Source: Streptomyces sp. PKU-EA00015
Lineage (GTDB): Bacteria > Actinomycetota > Actinomycetes > Streptomycetales > Streptomycetaceae
NCBI RefSeq assembly: GCF_013387495.1
Contig: NZ_JABZEE010000013.1
Coordinates: forward strand, 124,001 to 188,000
Length of the DNA stretch: 64,000 bases
Reading direction: 5' to 3'
Shown one piece after another: positions 28,161 through 35,474 of the stretch. Position numbers and translations under genes: made by a program. Below the pieces are notes generated by a model. That model saw only the letters and a program-made list of their open reading frames with translations. It was not told the origin of the DNA and did no database searches. Each line of letters starts with the position of its first letter. Position 1 is the stretch's first letter.

Positions 28161-28660
28161 GGCGCCACCGCCGTACCGCCCGGCACAGCGGCTCCGGCCC
28201 TGGCCGCAGCACGCACCGCGGTCGCCCGTACCCGGTCGAGCCGTACGGCTGCGGCACCGCCGACCGAGGCGTCGTCCGTGCCCTGCCCCACTGTGTCCTC
28301 GGCCAGGGCCGCCGCCTCCGCGCTCAGCGTCAGCGCCAGCGCACCGGGTCCGGGCGTATCCGCCTGCACCCGCACCCGCCACAGGTCGCCTGCCCTGGAC
28401 AGGGTGACCCGTGCGCCGGAAGGGGCCGCGGAGCGTGCGGCGGCCAGCGCCGCCGCACGCGGCTCCGACCTGGCCGCCGCCCGTGCCCCGGCCCGCGCCG
28501 CGTCCACGCACTGGATCTGCGCGGACGCGGCCATCAGCGCCCAGACCAGGGCCATGGCGAACAGGACCAGCGCAGGAACCGCCACAGCCGCCTCGGCGGT
28601 CACCGACCCCCGGTCGCCTCGCCGGTCCGGATGCGCGCCCGGCTTCTCAGAACTGGGCAT
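28157..28660 (-). CDS. TadE-like minor pilin
   Basis: A 167-residue protein with DRGSVTAEAAVAVPALVLFAMALVWALM near the N-terminus: a Glu-containing pre-pilin-like site followed by a hydrophobic helix, the mark of TadE-type pseudopilins. The remainder is Ala-rich. It is encoded between the DUF4244 pilin gene (overlap 14 bases) and the second TadE-like gene (ATGA overlap), so translation is probably coupled. Predicted membrane or periphery component of a Flp/Tad pilus. Confidence 0.85.
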   Translation of the reverse strand: MPSSEKPGAHPDRRGDRGSVTAEAAVAVPALVLFAMALVWALMAASAQIQCVDAARAGARAAARSEPRAAALAAARSAAPSGARVTLSRAGDLWRVRVQADTPGPGALALTLSAEAAALAEDTVGQGTDDASVGGAAAVRLDRVRATAVRAAARAGAAVPGGTAVAP

Positions 28661-28901
28661 CGAGGGCCTTGCCGATCAGCGCCTGGAGCCCTTTCGACAC
28701 GGCGTCACTCGTGACGACCTTGTACAGAACGGCCGCGAAGCCGCAGGCGGCGATCGTCCCCACCGCGTACTCGGATGTGGTCATGCCCTTGTCCGTCCGC
28801 AGCCCTGCCAGCCGGCCGCGCAGTCCTGCGAGCCGGCCTCCGAGCGGCCTGCGTCCGTCGGCCCTGCTCTCGCACAGCCGGTGCCACAATGTCTTCCACA
28901 T
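28647..28901 (-). CDS. DUF4244 Flp-like pilin
   Basis: An 84-residue protein. After a basic leader comes DKGMTTSEYAVGTIAACGFAA: a Gly-Met junction with Glu at +5 of the mature form, then a hydrophobic helix, as in Flp/type IVb pilins processed by a prepilin peptidase. It corresponds in position to Rv3656c of M. tuberculosis. No prepilin peptidase (TadV) is seen in the window. Confidence 0.88.
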   Translation of the reverse strand: MWKTLWHRLCESRADGRRPLGGRLAGLRGRLAGLRTDKGMTTSEYAVGTIAACGFAAVLYKVVTSDAVSKGLQALIGKALDAQF

Positions 28902-28953
28902 GCTCGACTCCCTGGTCTCGTAGTGCTCTTGTACGGGTGAGAAATCGGTGCGG

Positions 28954-29748
28954 TCAGTCGGCGGCCAGCAGTCCGCCGGCCAGCCCGATCACCACCGGTG
29001 CGACGCCGACGGCGAGAAAGGCGGGCAGGAAGCACAGGCCCACGGGTGCCGTGATCAGCACCTGTGCCTTCCGGCCGCGCGCCGCCACCTCTCGGGCGCG
29101 GTCCGCGCGAAGCCTCTCCGCCAGCCGCGTCACCTGCTCCGCGGCCGGGGCGCCCGTCAGGTCGGCGCGCTCCAGGCAGCGGGCCAGCGTGCCGGCCCCC
29201 GCTGTCGCGCCGAACCAGCCCCAGGCGTGTGCCGGCTCGCCACCGAGCCTGAGCTCGGCCGCGGCCCTGGCGAGCCTCTCCCCGAGCTGACCGCCCAGCG
29301 ACTCGCCCACGGCCTCCGCCGCCTCACGCGGTCCCGCGCCGGCCGAGATGCAGGCGGCCAGGAGGTCGGCGGCGAGCGGCAGTTGTCGTGCCGCCTCCTT
29401 CCCGCCGTCGGCTCCCTCCCTCTCGGCCACCACCGCCGCGGCACGCTCCCGGCGCCGGAGCCAGTGCCGTACGCCGAGTGCCGCAGCGATCCCCCCAGCG
29501 GCGCCGACCGCGCCGCCGATGGGGACGTAACAGAGAGCCGCCGCGCCGAACGGCGCCGCCCACCTCCTGGTCCGGGCCGCCAACTGCGCTCTGTTGCGGC
29601 GCTGTTCCCGCTCCACCGACAGCAGCGCCTCGATCCGTCCACGCACCGCCCTGCCACGGCGGTGCGCCGCGATCAACGAGCCGACACAGCTCACCGCCGC
29701 CAGGCCCGCCAGCACCGCCCCCAGCCTGTGGACGACGTCCGGGCTCAT
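28954..29748 (-). CDS. tadC: Type II/IV secretion F-domain protein (TadC-like)
   Basis: A 264-residue inner-membrane platform protein. It has an N-terminal membrane segment, a hydrophobic pair near 68-92, a cytosolic T2SSF domain (QLPLAADLLAACISAGAGPREAAEAVGESLGG) and C-terminal segments (VLITAPVGLCFLPAFLAVGVAPVVIGL). The ATG overlaps the tadB stop (ATGA). It would form the pilus assembly base with TadB. Confidence 0.9.
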   Translation of the reverse strand: MSPDVVHRLGAVLAGLAAVSCVGSLIAAHRRGRAVRGRIEALLSVEREQRRNRAQLAARTRRWAAPFGAAALCYVPIGGAVGAAGGIAAALGVRHWLRRRERAAAVVAEREGADGGKEAARQLPLAADLLAACISAGAGPREAAEAVGESLGGQLGERLARAAAELRLGGEPAHAWGWFGATAGAGTLARCLERADLTGAPAAEQVTRLAERLRADRAREVAARGRKAQVLITAPVGLCFLPAFLAVGVAPVVIGLAGGLLAAD

Positions 29749-30596
29749 GTCTCCTCACCCGCCCGCACGATCCGCCCCGCCCAGAACAGGCCGGCCGCCT
29801 CCAACAGCCCTCCGGCGACCAGGCAGGCGATACCGCCCGGCGTGTGGAACAGCACGTCCAACGGGTCCGCGCCGAGCGCCCAGCCCATCCCCAGCCCGGC
29901 GACGGGCAACAGTGCGAGGAGCACGACGGTCGACCATGCGCCCGCCAACTGTGCGGCCAAGTCCTCCCGTTGGTCCCGCTCCGCCCGCAGCGCCGCCTCC
30001 AGCCGGTCCAGGCCGGCGGCCAGCCCCGCACCGCTGTCCACGGCGACCCGCCAGCAGGCGGCGAATCCGGCCAGCCCCTGCGCGCCGGGCTGCCGAGCCG
30101 CGGCCTTCAGCGCCCCGGGGACATCGCCGCCGAACCGCGCCGCCGCCAGGACGGCGGCCTCCTCCTGACCGAGCGCCCTGGTGGACCGGGCGCCGGACAA
30201 CAGCGCCTGCCCCGGCTGGAGGCCCGCCCTCAGCTCCCCCGCGACCGCGCCGCACAGCGCGACCACCCTCTCGGCCCTGCGGTCCTCCTCCTTCCTGTGC
30301 TCCCGGGCCCGCAACCGCCGCCGCGCCAACGGCACAGCCGCGGCCCCTGCGACGAGGGGCACGAGGGACTTCCCGAGCACGGCGACCATGAGCGCCACCG
30401 GCAGGCACAGCCACTCCTTGCGCAGCCGCACCACCGGCAGCAGGCGCTCCCACGCCCACCACGGCGGTTCGGCGACGGCACTGCCGCCCGCCAAGAGCAG
30501 CCTCGCCCGGCGCAGTCCCCGGTCCTGGCCCGTGATCAGCCAGGCGGCGGCCCCGGCGCAGACAGCCGCCGCGCACATCGACTCGGCGGCCCTCAC
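29745..30596 (-). CDS. tadB: Type II/IV secretion F-domain protein (TadB-like)
   Basis: A 283-residue membrane protein. The start is the GTG at 30596, which overlaps the tadA stop (GTGA); the frame remains open far upstream but there it is antisense-free shadow of tadA. Motifs include LCGAVAGELRAGLQPGQAL and FAACWRVAVDSGAGLAAGLDRLEAAL, the T2SSF core. Hydrophobic segments flank it. It pairs with TadC as the inner-membrane platform of the Tad pilus. Confidence 0.9.
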   Translation of the reverse strand: MRAAESMCAAAVCAGAAAWLITGQDRGLRRARLLLAGGSAVAEPPWWAWERLLPVVRLRKEWLCLPVALMVAVLGKSLVPLVAGAAAVPLARRRLRAREHRKEEDRRAERVVALCGAVAGELRAGLQPGQALLSGARSTRALGQEEAAVLAAARFGGDVPGALKAAARQPGAQGLAGFAACWRVAVDSGAGLAAGLDRLEAALRAERDQREDLAAQLAGAWSTVVLLALLPVAGLGMGWALGADPLDVLFHTPGGIACLVAGGLLEAAGLFWAGRIVRAGEET

Positions 30597-31741
30597 AGCG
30601 CCTCCCCGATCAGGGCGCGAAGCCGCGGCCAGCCCTCCTCGCGCGCGAATGCCTCCGCGCCCCACTTCAGCGCCGGAACCGTCACCACCAGCCCGGCCGC
30701 ATCCCGCTCCAGCACGTGCACCTCCGCGATGCGCCGCCGGCCGTCCGCGTCCCGTGCGAGATGGACGACGACGGACAGGGCCGCGGCCAACTGGCTGTGC
30801 AGTGCCGCCCGGTCGAGCCCCGCCGCGGTCCCCAGCGCCTCCAGTCGCGCGGGCACGTCCGCCGCCGCGTTTGCGTGGACGGTGCCGCAGCCTCCTTCGT
30901 GACCGGTGTTGAGCGCGGACAGCAATTCCGTGACCTCGGCGCCCCGGACCTCTCCGACGACCAGCCGGTCGGGCCGCATCCTCAGTGCCTGGCGAACCAG
31001 GTCCCGCAGGGTCACCCGTCCCGCGCCCTCCTGGTTGGCGGTGCGCGATTCGAGCCGCACCACGTGGGGATGGTCGGGCCTCAGCTCGGCCGAGTCCTCG
31101 GCGAGCACGATGCGCTCCCGCTCCCCCACCAGACCCAGCAGACTGCTCAGCAGGGTCGTCTTCCCCGAACCGGTCCCACCGCTGATCAGGAAGGAGAGCC
31201 GGGCCGCGATGAGCGCCCGCAGCACGCGGTCCCCGTCCGGCGGAACCGTCCCGGCCACGACCAGCTCCCGCACCGAGAACGCCCGCGGCCGCACCACTCG
31301 CAGCGACAGGCACGTCGAGCCGACGGCCACCGGTGGAATCACGGCGTGCATCCGCGTCCCGTCCGGCAGCCGGGCGTCCACCCAGGGCCTCGCGTCGTCG
31401 AGCCTGCGCTCCGCCACCGCCGCGAGTCGCTGCGCCAGCCTGCGCACGGACGCCGCGTCCGGGAACGTCACCTCCGTGAGCTCCAGGCCCCTGCCCCGGT
31501 CCACCCACACCCGGTCCGGCGCGGAGACCAGCACATCGGTGACGGAAGGGTCGGACAGCAAGGGCTCCAGCGGTCCCGTGCCCACCAGCTCGCCCCGTAA
31601 CTTCTCCGTACCGCCCAGGACTTCGGCATCCCCCAGCAGGCGCCCCTGCGCCCGCAGGGCTGCCGCGACCCTGGCCGGTGTCGGCTCGGCGCCGCTCTCC
31701 GCCAGCCGCTGCCGTACGGCCTCCAGCAGTCCGGTGCTCAT
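30593..31741 (-). CDS. tadA: Tad pilus assembly ATPase (TadA/CpaF)
   Basis: A 382-residue secretion ATPase of the VirB11/CpaF family. Walker A is GGTGSGKTT (188-196). The Asp box is VLAEDSAEL, and the Walker B region is RMRPDRLVVGEVRG. The His box is LNTGHEGGCGTVHAN. It powers pilin polymerisation at the membrane. Its ATG overlaps the stop of the CpaE-like gene (ATGA), and its stop overlaps the tadB start. Confidence 0.94.
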   Translation of the reverse strand: MSTGLLEAVRQRLAESGAEPTPARVAAALRAQGRLLGDAEVLGGTEKLRGELVGTGPLEPLLSDPSVTDVLVSAPDRVWVDRGRGLELTEVTFPDAASVRRLAQRLAAVAERRLDDARPWVDARLPDGTRMHAVIPPVAVGSTCLSLRVVRPRAFSVRELVVAGTVPPDGDRVLRALIAARLSFLISGGTGSGKTTLLSSLLGLVGERERIVLAEDSAELRPDHPHVVRLESRTANQEGAGRVTLRDLVRQALRMRPDRLVVGEVRGAEVTELLSALNTGHEGGCGTVHANAAADVPARLEALGTAAGLDRAALHSQLAAALSVVVHLARDADGRRRIAEVHVLERDAAGLVVTVPALKWGAEAFAREEGWPRLRALIGEAL

Positions 31742-32841
31742 GAGACCGTCTCCCCGGCGAGCGCCTTCTCCCAGAACGCCGTGCAGAACCTGGCCAGCGG
31801 CCCTCGTCCGCTCGCTCCCGGCGGCGCTCCGCCGTCCTGGTCCGCCGACAGCCCCGTCTCCACGGGCAGTTCACCTGCGAGCGGCAGGCCGAGCGCGGCC
31901 GCCACCCAGTGCTCGTCCAGCCCGGAGGCGTACGGGCCGCGGGCGACCACGCGCAGGTCCGAGAGGACCATGCCCACCACTGAGGCGACCCGGTTCGCCG
32001 CGGCGACCGCCCGGAGCTCGCCAGGCACCACCAGCAGCCCGAGGTCGAGCTGGGCGAGCGCCTCGGCCACGCCCTCGTCGACGCGGCGTGGCAGGTCGAC
32101 GACGACCACCCCGCCCCGGCGGCGCGCCGCCGCGAGCACCGACCTCATCGCCTCGGGCGGGACGACGACGGAATCCCCGCGGTCCCAGCTGAGCACCCGC
32201 AGCGCGTGCAGCTCCGGCAAGGACTCCTCCAGTGCACCGCCGGCGACGCGGCCCTTCGAGGCGGCGAAGTCGGGCCATCGTCTGCCCTCGGTCTGTTCGC
32301 CGCCGAGCAGGACGTCCAGGCCACCGCCGAGGGGGTCCCCGTCGACGAGCATGGTGCGCCGGCCGGCGCGGGCGGCCGTCACGGCGAGGGCGCAGGCCAG
32401 CGTGGACGCCCCCGCGCCACCCCGTCCGCCGATGACTCCGACCGTCAGGGCCTGCCGTCCGACGCCCTCGGCGACGTCTGCGATCCGGTCGACGAGCCAG
32501 CCCTCCCCATCGGGCAGACGAAGAACACTGTCGGCACCGATCTCCACTGCCCGCCGCCAGACGTCCGGGTTGTCCTGGTCGCGGCCCACGAGCACCACCC
32601 CGCGCCTGCGGGTGGCCCCGCGGCACCGCTCGGCCGCGTCGTCTCCTACGAGGACCAGCGGCGCGCCCTCCCAGATGCCCTTGCGATCGGGCACCGTGTG
32701 GTGGACGTCCGGCTCGGCCCCTGCCGCCGCGCAGAGCCGCAGCAGGTCGTCGAGCAGGTCCACGTCCTCCGTGACGATCAGCGGTCCCGAGCGGCGCTCC
32801 TCAGCAGTGCGGGGACTCTCCAATGTGATGGATCCGGCCAC
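31738..32841 (-). CDS. CpaE/Ssd-like ParA-superfamily protein
   Basis: About 367 residues, first gene of the Tad operon. It corresponds to Rv3660c (Ssd, septum site determining). After an N-terminal receiver-like region (LIVTEDVDLLDDLLRL...) it has a deviant Walker A, VIGGRGGAGAST, and DGDPLGGGLDVLLGGE, the signatures of the MinD/CpaE group; the usual signature Lys of the loop is replaced. CpaE proteins place the pilus machine at the pole. Starts at GTG 32841, 32850 or 32874 share the purine tract GGGAGAGGGG; I take the innermost because it gives the usual VAGSITLE beginning. The leader holds a large hairpin. Confidence 0.85.
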   Translation of the reverse strand: MAGSITLESPRTAEERRSGPLIVTEDVDLLDDLLRLCAAAGAEPDVHHTVPDRKGIWEGAPLVLVGDDAAERCRGATRRRGVVLVGRDQDNPDVWRRAVEIGADSVLRLPDGEGWLVDRIADVAEGVGRQALTVGVIGGRGGAGASTLACALAVTAARAGRRTMLVDGDPLGGGLDVLLGGEQTEGRRWPDFAASKGRVAGGALEESLPELHALRVLSWDRGDSVVVPPEAMRSVLAAARRRGGVVVVDLPRRVDEGVAEALAQLDLGLLVVPGELRAVAAANRVASVVGMVLSDLRVVARGPYASGLDEHWVAAALGLPLAGELPVETGLSADQDGGAPPGASGRGPLARFCTAFWEKALAGETVS

Positions 32842-32873
32842 GATCTCCACCCCTCTCCCGGCGATCTCGCACA

Positions 32874-32937
32874 CGGCGAGATCCGTGATTCCTTCAGTCC
32901 GCGAACTTCGCGGCTGGAATCACGGTGCAGCTCGCCG
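32874..32937 (-). promoter_or_regulatory. Large leader hairpin ahead of the Tad operon
   Basis: Nested arms pair: CGGCGAG with CTCGCCG, CCGTGATTCC with GGAATCACGG, and CCGCG with CGCGG, around a five-base loop AACTT. The structure ends at the candidate start codons of the CpaE-like gene. It has no run of T, so it is more likely a leader element or operator than a terminator. Confidence 0.5.
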
Positions 32938-33158
32938 AAAAACCGTGTGGATCTTGCCGAAAAACTGTGGACAACCGGCCACTTGTGAATATCTCCGTAG
33001 CCCAAACCGGTGAGAGACCGAAAGGTCTCGGAGCGCAGCACAACAACTACCCACAGTGACGAATCCGGGGGTACGCCTTCCACGTCTTCCGAGCGCGACA
33101 GAGGCGGGCGGCGGGCGGCAACGGCCGCGAAGATGAGGGAAAACCCGCCCGGACATGC

Positions 33159-33193
33159 GACGACCCCCGCCGGGGGGGAGAGCGGGGGTCGTC
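33159..33193. terminator. Terminator-like hairpin in a divergent intergenic region
   Basis: Arms GACGACCCCCGC (33159-33170) and GCGGGGGTCGTC (33182-33193) enclose an 11-base G-rich loop. No annotated gene ends here, so it could close a small untranslated transcript or act as an attenuator. Confidence 0.45.
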
Positions 33194-33326
33194 TCTCCGG
33201 CCGACTCGGGGGGGGAGGAGCCGGACCGGGTTAGCACGGTCGCGAACGATCCGTGACTTCCATGGTGTACCCGAGAGCCTTCTCAGGCAAACCCACGCGC
33301 CCAGCGTACGCCGAATGGCGGGCACA

Positions 33327-33332
33327 TATGCT
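33327..33332 (+). promoter_or_regulatory. Candidate -10 box for leaderless HAD gene
   Basis: TATGCT ends seven bases before the GTG at 33339, where no ribosome site exists. The spacing fits transcription starting at the start codon. Confidence 0.45.
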
Positions 33333-33338
33333 CACCCC

Positions 33339-34205
33339 GTGGAAAACCACTCCTTGTCGCGCACAGCCGCCTTCTTTGATCTGGACAAGACGGTCATTGC
33401 GAAGTCTTCGACGCTGACCTTCAGCAAGTCCTTCTACCAAGGCGGGCTGATCAGTCGGCGTGCCGCGCTGCGCACCGCCTATACCCAGTTCGTGTTTCTC
33501 GCGGGCGGCGCCGATCACGACCAGATGGAGCGGATGCGCGAGTACCTGTCCGCGCTCTGCAAGGGCTGGAACGTGCAGCAGGTCCGCGAGATCGTCGCCG
33601 AGACGCTGCACGATCTCATCGACCCGATCATCTACGACGAGGCCGCCTCCCTCATCGAGGAGCACCACATGGCCGGCCGGGACGTGGTGATCGTCTCCAC
33701 GTCCGGCGCCGAGGTCGTGGAGCCCATCGGCGAGCTGCTCGGCGCGGACCGCGTCGTGGCCACCCGCATGGTCGTCGGCGACGACGGATGCTTCACGGGC
33801 GAGGTGGAGTACTACGCGTACGGTCCGACGAAGGCCGAGGCGGTCCGGGAGCTCGCCGCGTCGGAGGGCTACGACCTGGACCGCTGCTACGCGTACAGCG
33901 ACTCGGCGACCGACATCCCGATGCTCTCGGCGGTGGGCCACGCCTACGCCGTGAACCCGGACCGCGCGCTGCGCCGCGAGGCGGCGGTGCGGGGCTGGCC
34001 GGTTCTCGTCTTCAACAAGCCGGTGCGGCTGAAGCAGCGGCTGCCGACCTTCTCGATGCCACCCCGTCCGGCGCTGATGGCCGCCGCGGCGGTCGGAGCG
34101 GCGGCCGCGACCGCCGGGCTCGTCTGGTACGCCAACCGCCGCCGGGGAGCGGCGCGCGCGGCCCGTGCGACGACCGAGCTCGGCACCCGGTTCGCCCGTA
34201 TTTGA
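33339..34205 (+). CDS. HAD-superfamily IB phosphatase (SerB/CicA-like)
   Basis: About 288 residues. Motif I is FFDLDKTVI with the two catalytic Asp. Motif II is VIVSTSG, the conserved Lys lies in PTKAEAVREL, and motif III is YSDSATDIPML. The C-terminus carries a hydrophobic segment (ALMAAAAVGAAAATAGLVWYA) followed by basic residues, so it may be membrane-attached. It corresponds to Rv3661 in M. tuberculosis. Substrate unknown; phosphoserine-like or lysophospholipid substrates are known in the family. An ATG at 33315 is in frame, but the GTG at 33339 fits a leaderless start. Confidence 0.88.
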   Translation: MENHSLSRTAAFFDLDKTVIAKSSTLTFSKSFYQGGLISRRAALRTAYTQFVFLAGGADHDQMERMREYLSALCKGWNVQQVREIVAETLHDLIDPIIYDEAASLIEEHHMAGRDVVIVSTSGAEVVEPIGELLGADRVVATRMVVGDDGCFTGEVEYYAYGPTKAEAVRELAASEGYDLDRCYAYSDSATDIPMLSAVGHAYAVNPDRALRREAAVRGWPVLVFNKPVRLKQRLPTFSMPPRPALMAAAAVGAAAATAGLVWYANRRRGAARAARATTELGTRFARI

Positions 34206-34264
34206 ACCTAAAAGTAAAGAAGTCCGCGCAGACCTTTCCCTTCCCGGCCTGCGGTAGTACAAAG

Positions 34265-34500
34265 GACTTAACGGCCCGCGAGACCGAGGACATCCGAAAG
34301 GATCACCTTTAAACGCAGAGAAGGCCCCACGGACCGAAGCATGGAAGCCGAGCACCCACGCGACGTCGACCCGTCGATTACGGGCCAGCCGCACCAGGTG
34401 ACGGGCAAAGTTCCCGACCTGATGGGCAACATTCGAGGACGCATGGTAACTGGGCGGACATGCCAGCGGCGGTACCAATTGGTACCGCCGCAACCCTTTT
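34265..34500 (+). ncRNA. Candidate 6S-like RNA (scr3559/Ms1 slot)
   Basis: The roughly 335-base gap between the HAD gene and the Fic-like gene contains several clear stem-loops on the plus strand: ATCC-GAAA-GGAT (34292-34303), CCCGT/ACGGG (34370-34384), CAGGT..CGGG/CCCG..ACCTG (34395-34421). It ends with a long palindromic terminator (34466-34491). From memory, the abundant 6S-like RNA scr3559 of S. coelicolor and the mycobacterial Ms1/MTS2823 RNA lie in this slot, downstream of the Rv3661-type HAD gene. The 5' end is a guess: TAGTAC at 34255-34260 could be the -10. No protein frame is credible here. Confidence 0.6.
34466..34491 (+). terminator. Palindromic terminator of the 6S-like RNA / HAD gene
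   Basis: A perfect 26-base palindrome with arm GCGGCGGTACC, centre AATT, followed by AACCCTTTT. Orientation of the T-tail fits plus-strand termination; the converging Fic-like gene ends 50 bases away. Confidence 0.75.
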
Positions 34501-34540
34501 CGGCAGGGATTCGGGCCCTTTCGCCCTCAGGGGCGTCCCC

Positions 34541-35371
34541 TCAGGCCGCACCGCGCTGCAGCGCTTCGCACACCGCCGTCGACTCCCTGACACCCAGCTC
34601 CACGGCCCGCCCGCAGTGGGCGATCCAGGCCGCCATACCCTCCGGCGTGCCCGACAGATAGCCCTCGAAGGCCGCGGTGTAGGCCGCGCGACCCTGCTCG
34701 GCGTGCCCGACCTCGGCCGGGCAGATCGACTTCGGGTCGAGGCCGCTGCCGATGAGCACGATCCGCTCGGCCGCCCGCGCGACCAGACCGTTGCGGGAGA
34801 CGAACGGGCGCAGCGCCAGCAGCTCGCCGTGCACCACGGCCGCCGTCACCAGGGCCGGTGCGGAACTGCCGGTGATGATCAGCTCCGCGAGCCCGTCCAG
34901 ACGCCCCGCCACCTCGGCCGCGCCGGGCAGAGGCGCCTCGATCAGCGGCTCCTCGACCGGCTCGCCGGACAGGCGCGGCCTGCCCACTGCCTCGGCGGTG
35001 TCGCTGCCGCTCGCCGCGACCAGATGCAGCCTGGCCAGCACCCGCAGGGGCGACTGCCGCCAGATCGACAACAGCTGGCCCGCCTCCGCGGTCAGCCGCA
35101 GCGCCGCACCCACGGTGCGCGCCTCGGGTTCGCTGCCGAAGTCGGTGCGCCGGCGCACCTCCTCCAGCGCCCAGTCGGCACCGGACAGGGCGGCGGAGGC
35201 GCGGGCTCCGCGGAGCGCGGCCTCCGACGTGATCTCGTTGCTGCGCCGCCGCATGACCCGGTGCCCGTAGACCCGGTCGACGGCTTTGCGTACGGAGTCC
35301 ACGGAGTCGGCGACGCCCGGCAGCGTGCCGAGGGTGGCGAGAGGGTCGGCCGGCGAGGCGTTCGTACTCAT
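34541..35371 (-). CDS. Fic-fold-like protein with degenerate catalytic motif
   Basis: A 276-residue protein often labelled oxidoreductase in Streptomyces. The stretch LRPFVSRNGLVAR (187-199) aligns with the Fic signature HPFxxGNGRxxR: Pro, Phe, Asn-Gly and the final Arg are kept, but the catalytic His is Arg188 and the Gly-Asn context is altered. The N-terminal EITSEAALRGARASAALSG resembles the region that precedes Fic domains. AMPylation activity therefore seems unlikely; it may be a regulatory or binding protein. It corresponds in position to Rv3662c. The start ATG is followed by a Thr/Asn-rich N-terminus. Confidence 0.6.
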   Translation of the reverse strand: MSTNASPADPLATLGTLPGVADSVDSVRKAVDRVYGHRVMRRRSNEITSEAALRGARASAALSGADWALEEVRRRTDFGSEPEARTVGAALRLTAEAGQLLSIWRQSPLRVLARLHLVAASGSDTAEAVGRPRLSGEPVEEPLIEAPLPGAAEVAGRLDGLAELIITGSSAPALVTAAVVHGELLALRPFVSRNGLVARAAERIVLIGSGLDPKSICPAEVGHAEQGRAAYTAAFEGYLSGTPEGMAAWIAHCGRAVELGVRESTAVCEALQRGAA

Positions 35372-35474
35372 AGGTAGCGAGGCTACGCGCCGGCCCGCCG
35401 TTGCCCCACCTTGGAGTGGTCTTCCTCACTCACCTTGACAACATCCAGCACTCGTAGCACTACTCTAGGTGAAC

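Larger units (their letters stand above)
32938..33338. other. Divergent intergenic region, Tad operon / HAD gene
   Basis: No convincing gene. It contains a repeated GCCGAAAAAC motif (32934 and 32956 areas), one perfect DnaA-box-like TGTGGACAA (32966-32974), a strong hairpin (33159-33193), and the HAD -10 box at its right end. A 74-codon frame at 33010-33234 is low complexity and has no ribosome site. Confidence 0.5.

Noticed and set aside
32966..32974. Replication origin suggested by a DnaA box
   Set aside because: Only one perfect box; no box cluster or replication initiator genes.
33010..33234. Possible 74-codon gene between the Tad operon and the HAD gene
   Set aside because: Low-complexity Ser/Thr/Gly/Arg product, no ribosome site, contains a strong hairpin.
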